Of a stretch of DNA of 64,000 bases, positions 23,993 through 35,391 are shown piece after piece; within the stretch, counting starts at the first letter, position 1; each line of letters begins with the position of its first letter. Source of the DNA: Lasiosphaeria ovina (taxonomy: Eukaryota; Ascomycota; Sordariomycetes; Sordariales; Lasiosphaeriaceae). The DNA is taken from positions 1,116,001-1,180,000 of the forward strand of contig JAULSN010000008.1 of the NCBI GenBank assembly GCA_033439765.1. Reading direction: 5' to 3'. Made by a program: the position numbers and the translations under genes. A model generated the notes under the pieces. It ran no database searches and was not told the origin of the DNA. It saw only the letters and a program-made list of their open reading frames with translations.

Positions 23993-24298
23993 TTTTGGTT
24001 TCCTACCCCTTTTCCCTTTTTCTTTTTCTTATTATTCGCCTTCCCGGCGTCAGTTCACACACCCCCCCCCCACCCCCCTCATGTTCCTGCGCTGGTACCT
24101 ATCGATCTATACCTACCCCTTTACCGCCTTTCCCCAACCTACGCGTCGACATTTTTCCCCTGCGGTTTATCTATCTACCACCCTAGTTTTTAGCTCTCGT
24201 GTTTCATTTTTTATTTTATCTATTTATCTCTCTTTATTGATTGATTGGTTGATTGACAGATGGACCTTGGGTTTCGCTACTGTTACTAGGCCGTGGCA

Positions 24299-24300
<2 letters not shown>

Positions 24301-24332
<32 letters not shown>
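24301..24332. repeat. (GGTCGT)5 hexanucleotide repeat
   Basis: Five near-perfect GGTCGT units, followed by degenerating GTTGAT units. Confidence 0.8.
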
Positions 24333-24333
<1 letters not shown>

Positions 24334-25331
24334 TGATGTTGATGTTGTTGCTGTCGCCTTCACTAGAAGCGTGTCTGCCAGAGAAGGAACGAAATGAGGT
24401 GGATGGGTGGAAAGATGGAGAATTACATCATGGAACAAGTGTATATGGACGATGAAATTATATTTGCCGAGCCCGAACCCCCCCTTTTTGGTCTTTGCCT
24501 CGATTTGAGTTCGCTGAGTGTTGGTCGCTCGTCGTCATCGTCGTTGGTAGATGTTCTTGTTAGTCTTTAGTTTGGCTGGGTGCACTTTTCTTTCGCGGTT
24601 ACCTAGTGGAAGGTAGGGTAGTCTTTACATCCATTGTCCAAGGTTTGGTTTTAACAGTGGGGTTTAAAACGGGGTTGTTGCTAGGTTGGGCGGCCGTCTG
24701 AATGACAACAATGGGTGCCGTTGCATTGACTGCATGCGGGAACAGAGCGCGGAACTGCGGTCAACCAGCGGGTACCTTTGGTGCCGTGGATTGGATTGAA
24801 CGAATGTTTGGTTCTGGTTGCAAGCAATTGGACTCGCTCAGAGCCTCATCAAAGTATTCTCTCTGCCACATTCTCACCATGTATTCTGCATGTTCGGCCG
24901 TCTTGTTTCAGTGTGTTTATAAGCCTGTAGCCTGCTCCTTTATTTCTTTTTTATTTCTTCCTTTCTTGCTGCAGTGGGACAGGTTGGCAATTTCCACTGC
25001 CAATAAATAGGTAGCCAGAACCCAGTTCCTCCTTCCCAGACAGCTATCGCGTCAAGCTGCGTGAGGGGTTGGTTGGTGGGGTTACAGCAATGTAATGGCT
25101 GCTCTTCAGCTCTCCTCCGCAGCTCTCCTCTCACAACCTAACCTAAAACCGTCCGTCAGCTTCATTCCGAGCCCAATGACCCGAGCCAAATAACAAGATT
25201 GTCTACTTAGGCTGCGATTTATTAATCATCTACCACGTAGCACTTGCGATCGCTGGCCTCGTATCTGGCCATCTTATGTCTTGAAATCTACCTAGTTCTA
25301 GAACTAGCAGAATAACCCCCCAGCAAGACCC

Positions 25332-26300
25332 ATGTCGACGGCCAGGCAAGGCCAGGGGCTCACGGCCGCCCAGCTCCAGGCCTTTGACCGCGACGGCTAC
25401 GTCATCGTGCCGTCGGTGCTGCCGCCGGCCACGGTCGAGTCGCTGCTGGCCGAGACGCGCCGCCTGCTCGACGAGGAGCTGTCGCTCGACGACCACCCCA
25501 TGACGCGCTTCTCGACAGGCGGCGCCACCGGCGAGGACCACGTCGGCGACGCCTACTTCCTCGAGTCGGGCGACAAGATCCGCTTCTTCCTCGAGGAGGA
25601 CGCCTTCGACCCTGCCACGGGCCTCCTAGCCAAGCCCAAGCACCGCGCCGTCAACAAGATTGGCCACTACCTCCACGCCCTGAGCCCGCCCTTTGCCGCC
25701 TTGCTGAACCACGACGGCTCTGCCCCCATCAAGGCCCGCCCCGCCGCCGTCGCTCGTGCCCTCGGCTTTCGCGACCCCCGCTGCCTGCAGAGCATGGTCA
25801 TCTTCAAGCAGCCAGAGATTGGCGGCGCCGTCCCCCCTCACCAAGACAGCACCTTCCTCTACACCAACCCCCCAAGCGCCGTCGGCTTCTGGTACGCCCT
25901 CGAGGACGCCACGCTGACCAACGGCTGCCTGAGCTTCCTGCCCGGGTCGCACCGCTGGGCCCCCATCACCCACCGCCTCGTGCGCAAGACGGGCGGCGCC
26001 GGCGGGACCGAGATGGTGCTCAACGACGGCGCCCAGTTCTCCAAAGGTGCCGAGTATGGAGAGGACAAGAAGAGCGAGGCCGAGCAGGGGCAGTACGCGC
26101 CGGGCGAGGTAAAGGCGGGGGATCTCGTCCTGATTCACGGAAACCTGCTGCACAAGAGCGAGAAGAATCTCAGCCAAAAGGGCCGCATAATCTACACGTT
26201 CCACATCATTGAGGGCGGCGAGGGCAGCGCGTATGACGGGCGCAACTGGCTGCAGCCGCCGGAGCAAGGATTCACCAAGGTGTATCCGCCAGACGTATGA
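25332..26300 (+). CDS. Phytanoyl-CoA dioxygenase (PHYHD1-like) family protein
   Basis: Intronless 322-residue Fe(II)/2-oxoglutarate dioxygenase. The start opens with MSTARQGQGLTAAQLQAFDR, and the FDRDGYVIVPSVLP segment is the usual entry of the fold. Iron ligands: H170 and D172 in PPHQD, then a distal His, most likely H274 in GNLLHKSEKN. The 2-oxoglutarate arginine is probably R285 in GRIIYTFH. The overall layout (QDSTFLYTNPPSAVGFWYAL, NGCLSFLPGSHRW) matches PHYHD1, which lacks a peroxisomal targeting signal. The C-terminus here (YPPDV) is also no PTS1, so the cytosol is likely. The physiological substrate is unknown. GC-rich codon use is typical of highly expressed genes here. Confidence 0.92.
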   Translation: MSTARQGQGLTAAQLQAFDRDGYVIVPSVLPPATVESLLAETRRLLDEELSLDDHPMTRFSTGGATGEDHVGDAYFLESGDKIRFFLEEDAFDPATGLLAKPKHRAVNKIGHYLHALSPPFAALLNHDGSAPIKARPAAVARALGFRDPRCLQSMVIFKQPEIGGAVPPHQDSTFLYTNPPSAVGFWYALEDATLTNGCLSFLPGSHRWAPITHRLVRKTGGAGGTEMVLNDGAQFSKGAEYGEDKKSEAEQGQYAPGEVKAGDLVLIHGNLLHKSEKNLSQKGRIIYTFHIIEGGEGSAYDGRNWLQPPEQGFTKVYPPDV

Positions 26301-27817
26301 CCAGCAGAAGATGCCATGAGCTAATGAGACACGATGAGCCCATTTGCTTGTTCCTTTTTTGTTGTGCAGAGATTCGACAGCAGGACCGATGCCACCGCAG
26401 TGCCAAGATCGGTGGCTAGCTAGACAGCCATACCAACTCCTAAGTTTGGGAGGTCAGTGGGCTTGTCATTAGTTGCCGGCCTATGGAGTGTGAGGCTCTG
26501 AGAATGTGCCCAACTTCCTGCACGAAACGATAATTCAATCAGCCCTACGTGTTCGTAGGGCTGTCCAGCTCGCCACCAATCTTGGTGGCGCCGGCAGCAC
26601 TAGTCCTGCTGTCGAATATCTCAGAGGCATGAGGCATATCAACGACTATCAGCGAATCCCATGCGACCAGTATCCGGGCAGCCGCGATTTTCCAACTTTT
26701 CCGCAAACAAGAGCGGACCGTACACTATCCTATGGAATGGCTCTAACAAAGGCAAGGTGCATATCAAGTCCCAGTCCATGATGCCGCAACAGCCGCTTCG
26801 TGCCGCGGTTTCCGTAAAGCGGCGAGTCATATGTCTGGAGTTTTACAAAGACATCACGACGAGCTGGCTGATTCGACCCTCGACGGCGGCTGGAGGAGAA
26901 ATATTGCCATTTGATGACAACATTCAGATCCCAAAAGCCTCCATTTCAGCTCTCTGGTTGACGCCTACGGCCAAAGTCCAGCTTTTTTTTTTTTTTTTGT
27001 GGGGGGGGGGGGAAGAGGGGGTGGGTGCTCTATCTTGGTAGTTACGTGAATAACAGCCCAGAAAGTAGGATGAAACCTCCATCTCCAATAACAACTCAAT
27101 GCGCCTCCCGAACGTTGCCCTCAGTAATTTCCATATGTAGGCATGTCCCTGAGCTACCGCTGCTTTACTCTGAGCTATAGTGATCCCGGTATGTGCGTGT
27201 ACTACACAGCCCCCCCCGGCGCCTCGTTTCTGGCCAACTCGGCCAAAGTTGCCGTTTACCAAAATAGATAAAGATCTCTAGGATGTTTTTCGTTGACTTA
27301 AATCTAGGTATATACCTCCGACTACAATTTCGTTGCAGAGACTGTTTGTTGAAAACCTATTCGCCTAACAAGCACAATGAATCTCAAAGGTTCTAGAATA
27401 TTTAAATAGAAATTAGAGAGGCATTGTTGAACGGCGTGATCTTGGTAGGACCGAGGTAGTACCTACACAGGGTTGTTATAGGGGGCTCAGTTCTGCAGCA
27501 GGGTAACGGAAGCTTGTCAGACAGGGCAAGTAGGGCGGTCAAGGTAGGTTGGGTAAGGTGTTGTAGGTGAACCCCTGCCGTAACGCAGGTGCTAGTGAGA
27601 GGACTGTAGAGAGGACTGCAAGGCCCCGAGTAAGTCAGAGAGTCCCTAAGTACTATGTAGTCGGATATAATAGCTAGATTGCCGAGGGAAGCAAGAGAAT
27701 TAGCTCGGACTCAGGGAACTCTACCGTGTAGTCAGGTCTCACAATCAACTATGCACTATGAGCAAAGCATATTTTTGCCCCCCTTTTTTTTATAACTTAC
27801 AACAACTACTTATATTT
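26301..27817. other. Intergenic region with paired hairpins
   Basis: No supported gene. It contains two adjacent perfect inverted repeats (26541-26590), a long T-run followed by G-run near 26982-27012, and from 27260 a more AT-rich stretch leading into the HET relic. Confidence 0.5.
26541..26590. repeat. Two adjacent perfect stem-loops
   Basis: AGCCCTACG-TGTT-CGTAGGGCT (26541-26562) and CGCCACCAA-TC-TTGGTGGCG (26571-26590), both with 9-bp perfect arms, lie eight bases apart. No known RNA family is recognised. Confidence 0.6.
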
Positions 27818-30060
27818 CTAACTGAGTTCATTTGCTTCCAAGTAAGAAGGGAAATTAACCACAGAAAGACAGGTCTTATCATAGACTAATAGAAAGTGTT
27901 CTAGTAAATTCCAGACGCCCAAGACATCAGTAGCAAGGCCTGTATTCGAGAGCATTTTGTAAGGCTGGGAATACGTATGCCCGGACAAGCTATAGATTGA
28001 TCCTATACGAGCGTCACATCTTGTTTCTGAAGGGTCTAGCTCGTACAGCTCGCCGTTCATAACGCCGTCCATATAGACCTGACCAACAAGCGAATAAGCT
28101 TGATAGTCCCGACCGACTACAGGGCGCAACACGTGCGGAGTCGGTGCCCAGTCGAAGACAACCAGGTCGTCTCCCTCTTGGAGACTCATCCACCCGAGCC
28201 CAACGCGACCTACAGATGTTCTGAATAAACAGCCCTGGGACAGTTGCATTGACAGTGCCGTCAGTAACCGTAAGGGAGGCGATCCTACTTCTAAGCAACC
28301 AAGTGCCTCTCTGTCGGCCTCAGTTAGCTGCGCTTCCTCCGCATTCTTTAGCGCTTCTTCGTCATATCTTTTCGGAGAGCATTTAAAGTCTTAGCGTCCT
28401 AGTCTGCATGCATGGGCAGGATAGAAGTCGTGCTTACTTCTCTTGGAGCTCCTCCAATCGCTTTGCGAACGTGTTACACTTACGACATGCCACTCGGAAT
28501 TCGTAGAGGTCCGACCTCGTGAGAATATAATTCTGAAAGCAGTCCACCCTTGTATGCCCCAATAAAGCCCGAAGATAGCCGTCAAGTGAGATTTGTCCTT
28601 TCTGTTCACCTCGGTTTGAGAGGAACGCAGTGTCCGCGGCTTCTGTGGTGGCAGCCGTACCCACGATATCTAAAGCAAGTGCTTTTTCCCAAACCTCGAC
28701 GGTGGCCAGGAGTCTTGCGAGCCTGTCAAACCCCATACCTGACTGGTTGAATAGTTCCGCCTGCATAGGAAACTCGGGGTATAATTTTGCCACGGCATCA
28801 AGAAAATGCCCTGCAACACAAGGTCTCTGGGATTCGCGCCTTGCTCTGCCCATTCTCACCCTGGCTTGCCCGCATTGTTACTGCTGATGTGTATTTGCTG
28901 TTGAGCGCGCCATGGCGTGCGGAAACCAGCATCGTCGGAGCTCTGGCTGTGGAAATCTGGACACCAGCTTGGTAAACCAGGCATTTTCTTTGGCGCAGAA
29001 GCATTGTTGAGCAAGTGCCAAAAGTTCCTCTCTGTGATCTGGACATTCTGGAGAAGAAACCAGCAGAACCTGGCGTATAGTTCCGCTAGTGGCAGCCCGT
29101 CGTCGTAGAGACCAGCCCTATCTATGTCACGCTCATCGACGAGCCCCAAGATGCCAAGTACGCGGTCGCGAGGATCAAAACACCTGTGGGAAGACGACAC
29201 CAATAAGCTGACCCGTAGAAGATGAGACGCCGCGGACGTAAAAGATTTTGACTCTGAGATTGCAAATTTCCCGCCTTTGGCTCCTCTTCCGAATTAAGAA
29301 CACCTCGGGTTGTCTCCGGATACGTGTAGTCCTTCGATTCGCGTCATGCAGAGAGTTAATGTGAGGACCAGTGTCTATGACTTGTTCGAGAAGGTTCCAT
29401 TCAATCTCGCAGTCTCCACACAGACAAGTTATAGACCTAGCTAGTACAGCCTCCTAGACCGTCCATAGCCTAGAAAACCACTAACTGTCTAGGATGCCGT
29501 AGACAGCGGCCCAAATCGGTAACGAGACTTCTAGTAGGCCCTTGGACTCGGGTGTCTCATTGAGCAATCCTGCTTCCAGTTCTCTTGACTAGCCACCAAC
29601 TGTAAAAATGTGCGGTAGGAGAGCAACTGCCTCCTTGGTGTGACTGTTGCCGGGTCCGAACCAAATCCAGACTTGGAACGCCGAATGATAGATCTTATTC
29701 ATCAAGCGGATTTGGCTTGACTTTTCTATGTCATCGGATTGGTTGATACATACCGCGTCGATCCAAAGTGGCTTGGATGAGCGACGTTTGGCGAGATACG
29801 GGAGAGCCTCATGGAGATTGTGGTGGATTTGAAGAGTCCGGCCGCAAGAGAGCGTCAAGGGGAAGGTGCAACTTTGATCACCCCAAGTGCATCAAATTGG
29901 CTATCCTCAGATGATCCTTTCCCATCGTATAGCCGCACAGTCTTGAGCGACCAAGCAGCTCCGCCTACCGAGGCTTCAACGACCAGTATTCGAATCTCTC
30001 CAGGGGAGAGTCGTGTATACTGATAAGTCTTCCCGCGATCCTCAGATATGACCGAGATTT
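27818..30060 (-). pseudogene. Decayed HET-domain (heterokaryon incompatibility) gene
   Basis: Minus-strand pieces, in order, match a HET protein. The N-terminus has the TYQYTRLSPGEIRILVVEA type lead-in and then FDAL (about 30025-29905). The HET core follows with LPYLAKRR, LWIDAVCINQSDD, IRLMNKIYHSA and VWIWFGPG (about 29890-29590). Next come WFSRLWTV and EAVLAR (29560-29400), DPRDRVLGILGL (about 29180-29140), and the typical C-terminal block (SVGRVGLGWMSLQEGDD, VYMDGVMNGELYEL) ending at 27818. The gene is broken. About 10 bases are missing where the SYTWG motif should follow FDAL, which shifts the frame. Three TAG stops lie in the core frame at 29589-29591, 29481-29483 and 29454-29456. No in-frame start codon is found. 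One GT-AG intron (28860-28812) is still intact. HET proteins trigger non-self cell death, and this copy should be non-functional. Confidence 0.8.
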
Positions 30061-30846
30061 AGTGCCGCCCTTGAGAGAATTTAGGTTGAATCTGCATACA
30101 AAGAGCGAAAATCCATGGGAGCTTCAATGATGCTGTCTTTAACCTTGCAGATTGCGTGAGTTGCAGCCTGGGCGTGCCAACTTGAGGCTCAGCCACTAAT
30201 GTAAGTCGTTGCAGGCTGCAAATAATAAGAAATCCTACCCCACGATTAGCGGTAGGTTTGCGTCTGTTGCAGCCTGATGGCCGTGCACGAAATACCTCCA
30301 CCTATTGACGAAGACGATGGTGTAGAGGCTTGTTCTCTAAAAATTAATCTGGGCCAGAGATCCCGTTGATGCGGATATTGAGGTGGAGACAGTTTTGCTC
30401 CGCAGCTTAGTCATGCTCACGGGTTCACCCCGCAGTGGGGGTTTTGAGGCTCAATTGGCCGCAGTAGCGTAGATTCTTGGCGTATAGGCAGGCTACACAG
30501 TAGCAGAGTCACGAATCCTGGCATTGAACAAGGCAGGTACGCCTGACCACGGTAGTCAAGGCGGTGGTAATAGGAGGGAGAGTAATGACCTTACACTATG
30601 CTATAACATGAGTTCTAGACAGTCTAAGCCAATCTTAGTCACTTCCCCGATGATTTCATAGTTGTCACCTAAGCAAAAGCTACGAGGGCCGATGTGTCGA
30701 CAACGGCCGTCGAGAGCAACATTCAGGAGGCGCAACAAGCTATCCACATCCACATCCACATCCACATATCCACAGCCACGCGCACGCATGCCTCCCGCCG
30801 CACTCACGGTATTAGCTCAAGTGTGGAACTGTAAGAAGCATCCCAA
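30061..30846. other. Intergenic region, HET relic to tRNA-Cys
   Basis: No gene supported. It holds a short ATCCAC hexamer array (30742-30765) about 80 bases upstream of the tRNA. Confidence 0.5.
30742..30765. repeat. (ATCCAC)4 hexanucleotide repeat
   Basis: Four perfect ATCCAC units directly upstream of the tRNA-Cys gene. Confidence 0.8.
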
Positions 30847-30917
30847 GGACGAATAGCTCAGGGGTAGAGTAGCCGGCTGCAGTCCGGCAGGTCACGCGTT
30901 CAAATCGCGTTTCGTCC
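30847..30917 (+). tRNA. tRNA-Cys (anticodon GCA)
   Basis: The 71 bases fold into a full cloverleaf. The acceptor stem GGACGAA pairs with TTCGTCC at all seven positions. D stem: GCTC/GAGT. Anticodon stem: GCCGG/CCGGC, around the loop CTGCAGT with anticodon GCA. T stem: ACGCG/CGCGT, around loop TTCAAAT. No intron. The A box (TAGCTCAGGGG) and B box (GTTCAAATC) are in place. The next base is T, the discriminator U typical of tRNA-Cys. Confidence 0.95.
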
Positions 30918-30921
30918 TTTT
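30918..30921 (+). terminator. RNA polymerase III T-run
   Basis: TTTT directly after the tRNA acceptor stem (its first T is the discriminator base). A stronger back-up run of about 19 T lies at 30978-30996. Confidence 0.6.
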
Positions 30922-31802
30922 GCTGCGTTCAAATGTTGCAATATCATGCTCTGGGAATAACAGTTGGCGTTTCTCCCTTTTTTTTTTTTTTTTTTTCAGG
31001 GACAGGCTTTCTACCCTTGTTACTCTCTCTCGCAAAGGGAATCGAAGATATGAGAGTCTGACGTGCATGGACCGAGCGGGGCTATAGCTATGCATCCAAG
31101 GGAGCATAAAAATAATGCCAGCAGTCAGAGAGGGATCTAGATATCTGACTGCTTATATCTCTAGAGACAGTCACATGGCATTGCAACAAGTGGCGGTCTG
31201 TCTGTCTGTCTGTCTTTGATCCATCCGCATTGGCTTGCATGCTTGGCTGGGCAACGATGAAGCGCTTCCACTAACTACATACGACGACATATCAGCGAGT
31301 TATGCGTACAAGGTTTCTAGAAGTGTGAATAGGAGGACACGGGAGGACGTCAAGGGAAAGGCTGAAAATGTAAAATAAATTAATGTCAGAATTGGCTAAA
31401 CGCGGAGAGGTATGAAACCGACAACAACAACAACAAGGAGTATCAAGCATCAAGTATCAAGAATCAAGAAACAAGTAGAAAAGAAAAAGAAAAAAACAAC
31501 CCCAACCATGGCCCATGCAATCAAATCATTTTCGGTCCACAGTTCCAAGTCCCGTTTCATTCGCATTCCCATTCCGTGGTTTATGTTTGGTTTTACCCCT
31601 AGAAAAGGCAAGGCAGGCAGACAAGGCAGGCAGCGTGTGTAACATGTCTACCCTATTTAGGGTAGATGAGATGGGAATGATAAAAAAATGAAACAAAAAA
31701 ATGGAGTAGGCCGCCTTCCTCTCTTTCTCTCAGTGTCTCCCTTTTCACATACACAACATATACAACGACAAAAACGGGCCCAATCATGAAGAAGGAAAAA
31801 AA
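30922..31802. other. Intergenic region / 3' flank of chitin synthase
   Basis: No gene supported. A-rich toward the right, presumably the 3' untranslated region of the minus-strand chitin synthase gene. It contains TCTG units near 31198-31215 and the T-run at 30978-30996. Confidence 0.5.
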
Positions 31803-34800
31803 TCACACGCCCCTAAACATGCGCACAATCAAGAACCACATGGCGCCAAGAAACTTGAACCCCGACAGCACGGCCACGGACCACAGCACGACGCTCATGT
31901 AGATGGTGGCGCGCTGGTCCTGAAGCTCTTCGGTGTTGCCGTCGGTGGTGATGCGCTCGAGGCCGGCGGTGGACAGGATGACGGCGGCCAGCCCGAAGTT
32001 TGTGATCATCCAGAGGAGCACCGTGACGGTACGCACGCCCTTGTAGTAGTCCATCTGCTTCTCCTCGAGCTGTGACGGAGTTGGCGCCTTGACCTCCTTG
32101 ACGGGTTTCCGCGCAAAGACCTGCACCTCGCGCTCGTACTGGGCGTTGAGGTCACCCTCGTCGGGCAGGTCCGTCTTGCCCTGGCCGTCCTTGGTGTTGA
32201 CCGAGGGCAGCTTGTCGGGCTTGTCGTCGCCCTTTGTGCCCCACGATATGTCGTGCGTGTTGCAGAAGGCGTACACGTTGAGCACGTTGGTGTACGTCGG
32301 GCTGAGCAGCAGGTACTGGATGAGCGACGTGAACATGTGCCACGGGTCGAACATGATCAGCGACGCGATGAACCAGATGCCGTAGGTCGACATGACGGAT
32401 ATGACGAGCGTGTAGAAGATCTTGTTCTTGAACAGTTCCGAGAGGCTGAGGCCGTTGCTGAGATCCGTCCTGATGGCGTTGACCGAGATGAAGATGGCCG
32501 CAAACATGAGATAGCTTGAAAAACTATTAGTAACATTAAGAGACACGGACGAGAAGAATACTCACATAAAGATGATGGCCCAAAAGACCACCATGGCCAT
32601 GTAGTAGCGCCCAGAGCCGGCAGGCCGATTGCCCATAGACAGTACAAAGCACGTAATGAGCGAGACGCCATAGAGCCAGGCAAACACGACGCCGAGAATA
32701 TTACCGACATTCCCCAGGAGATTATCGGACCCCAAGCTGGCCGTCAGAATCTTGAAGACCAAGAAGAAGTTGCCAATGGCAAACCAGGCGAAGATCATGT
32801 TGACAGTGTTAAAGACGAACTCGACAAAGAAGGCAATCTTGCGGAGGAACGAGTGGTCGGACCGGAAGAACTGGTAGAAGTGGACGATGGCGTAGAGCGC
32901 GGCGAAGAAGGAGCCGTTCAGCCAGCGACGGCGCTGGAGGATGAGCTCGGTCACCGTGTCGGGTACGTCGGTCTCGCCCGTGGCAGACTTGACGTACTGC
33001 AGGATCCAGTGGCAGTTGCGCTTGGTCACGAGCTCGAAACAGAGGATACGATCTTCGGCCAGGTACATGTTGGCCGTGAAGATGCCGGCATCGCCGCCAT
33101 GGAGCTTCTCGCCGGCAAAGTACTTCTCCAGCGGGCCCTGGCCGTTCTTGTCGTTCTGCAGCGCAACGTAGCGGTAGGCCGAGAAGGCACCGGGCAAGAC
33201 CGAAATGAAGCCAAAGGCAGATTCCAGGGGCTTGTCCAGAATATTGCTCATCTTGTACTCAAAGTTCTGCGTCGCCACCAGCGGGTTGAGGAGGTTCTTC
33301 CCGCCAGGCCCCAACATGGCCTTGATTTCGCCGCAAGCGCCTGCGCACATGGGCTCGAGGTCGAACGCCTTCCAGAGATGGTAGATGGAGTTTCCTCCGG
33401 GCTTGGTACCAGCGTCGATCAGCACGCAGATGTTGGGGTCCAGAACGCGGCCAAAGGCCTGGAAGAACCAGCGATGCGAGTTGATCTTCTTCTGGTTCTT
33501 TTCCTTCAGGCAGAACAGCATCTGGACGGGTTGCTGCTTGGGTATGAGCTGGACCACGTCGTTCTTGATCGACATGCCGACCTGACTTGTGTACTCGTAG
33601 ATATGTGCCGTGACGTCCTTGCCGTTCACCTGCTGCTTGGCGATACCCTCTTGGTAGACGCCCATACCGGCCAAGAGCGCCCTTGTTCGGGGGTTGATCT
33701 TGGCTCGGCCATCGCTGACAACACACACGACAATCTTCTTCCATGCGTCCTTGCCCCACGTCTTGCTCTCGGCCCGCTTGCACATGTACTCGATATTCTT
33801 GTACACGCCCATCATAGTCCGCGCAAACAGGATCTCGTCCTCGTTGTACATTGTCACGACAATGAAGAGCTCGGTATGGCGGGGCTTGCTAAAGAGCTTT
33901 TGTCGGAGGGTGAAGCCCTCCTCGTAGAAGTGGGCGGGGTCGCAGGTCGCCGCCGTGTAGCGCATGTGGGTGAACTCGTCGCGCTCGCCATGGGGTAGCT
34001 GGTTCAGCAACCTGGGCGGGATGGGGCAGTCCAAGACTAAGTTTCCCCGGTAGAGCAGCACCTGCTTCACCGTCTTCCACCTCTTGATGGGCGCGTTGTT
34101 CGTCGGCGGTTGCGGGTTGTCGTGGTAGGGATCGGTGGCGGCCACTTGCGAGTCGTTATGTGTCAACATGGGGCGGCTGTCGTCGTAGTCGTAGCCTTGA
34201 CCCTCGACTGGGTGAGGCTCGTAGGGTGTGTTGTAGTATGCATCGTGATGTTGCTCGGGGTGAACCGCATAGCCTCCGGGGTGGGCTGATGGGTCTTCGT
34301 GCTGGTAGCCGGCGAGGTTGTCTACCGATTGCTGGCGAGGATGTCAGTATGCTCTGCCGGGCGAGACAGAAAATGGATGGCACCCACCGCCGTCTGCATG
34401 TGCAGCGAGTCGCCTGGGCTATTGTATCTGACAGGGGCGCCAGCGGGGATATCGAGGCCCGGTTGCGAGTGGCCGTACGGGTTGTCCTCAAGGTGGTAGC
34501 CGTGCTGGAGAGGGTGGCCGGGCGAGGGCGTCCTGTGGACCCGTTCCATGGGGTGTCGGTTGTCCATGGGGATGGGGTGAGTGTCGTAGTAGTCGTCGTC
34601 TGAGAGCGGGCAGGAATATTAGAATTATATCTTGTCTTCTAGACGCTATCCGTCGAAGCAAAGCCAAAGAAAGTCGAAGCGATCCCAGATCCCAGATCGG
34701 CAGCAGGCCACGGCGTCCGCTCGCAGACAGTCCGCGCAAAGGCCAAGAAGGCGGCTTATGAAGGAAGAAAGGCAACCTGCGCCCCAGACTTGACACAGCG

Positions 34801-35149
34801 TCTGCTGTGTCTGTAGTGGCTTCGGTGTGGACGAGAGGCAAGAAGGTTGCTTGCGCCTGGCAAGGAAACAAGAAAACACGGCGCAATCACGGGCTCAGTG
34901 GAAGGAGTCGCACAATGGCGGCCGGCGGAATGGGCAGAGGGAGGCACAGGGAAACGTGACACACACTCGGGCGCGCACAAACGGGGTAGGGGTAGTAGAA
35001 TGGGGGCAGAGGCCGAGGGTCCAAGGGAAGGGATGGGAAGGGGTAGGTAGAGTGTGGATAGGTATGGATAGGGGATCGCAACACCAAGACTAAGACTAAG
35101 ACGAGGAGGACACAGGAGAGGGTGACTTGCCTAACCGGTTATACGACAT
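31803..35149 (-). CDS. Chitin synthase, division 1 (class I/II type)
   Basis: Four exons from the minus strand: 35149-35131, 34599-34388, 34331-32566 and 32514-31803, giving 902 residues. It polymerises UDP-GlcNAc into chitin at the plasma membrane. The Pro/Tyr/His-rich N-terminus begins [15 protein letters not shown] and is followed by the division-1 entry [20 protein letters not shown]. The glycosyltransferase core has [19 protein letters not shown] and [11 protein letters not shown]. It also has [25 protein letters not shown] (EDR at 503-505) and QRRRW at 543-547, the product-binding signature. Several membrane segments follow. The core is closer to class I than to class III, because class III entries read differently (KLVQG...VDYPVP), but I class I versus II only tentatively. 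The first coding exon is 19 nt, and its intron (531 bases) starts with GCAAGT rather than GT. Only this GC-AG junction joins the frame to DDDYYD. Confidence 0.92.
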
Positions 35150-35367
35150 GGTGGCGGCCTGCTAGGTCGGCTATCTCTGAAATCCTAAAGTATCTGAACG
35201 TGTGCAGGGAGCGGCAGTCTGGCAGCGAAATGCCAGCGCTGGACAAAGTTTCCAGTTGGGATGTTGCGCGTCTCAGAGCTCCGTACGCGAGTCGAGGCGA
35301 ATTTCAGGTCCAGGAATGGATGCGATGCGATGCGATGCCGTGGTATGCTATGCGCTTGCGCTTATAC

Positions 35368-35391
35368 ACTGGCACTGGCACTGGCACTGGC
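35368..35391. repeat. (ACTGGC)4 hexanucleotide repeat
   Basis: Four perfect ACTGGC units followed by a GGGAGC array, upstream of the chitin synthase start. Confidence 0.8.

Larger units (their letters stand above)
23757..25331. other. Low-complexity intergenic region
   Basis: No gene supported. It is dense in simple repeats: GGA runs (23838-23873), a G-run near 23930, TG dinucleotides (23972-23992) and GGTCGT hexamers (24301-24332). The last 200 bases should include the dioxygenase promoter. Confidence 0.6.

Noticed and set aside
25626..26267. 213-codon minus-strand open frame
   Set aside because: Antisense to the dioxygenase, which has its complete iron-ligand motif set on the other strand.
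26661..27041. 126-codon plus-strand open frame
   Set aside because: It ends by translating the T-run and G-run at 26982-27012, has no recognised motif and no splice context, so it is not supported as a gene.
32853..33998. 381-codon plus-strand open frame
   Set aside because: Antisense shadow of the large chitin synthase exon, whose sense-strand family motifs are unambiguous.
33694..35087. Several open frames upstream of and inside the chitin synthase first intron
   Set aside because: They do not join to the synthase frame and lack any motif. The region is better explained as intron and leader.
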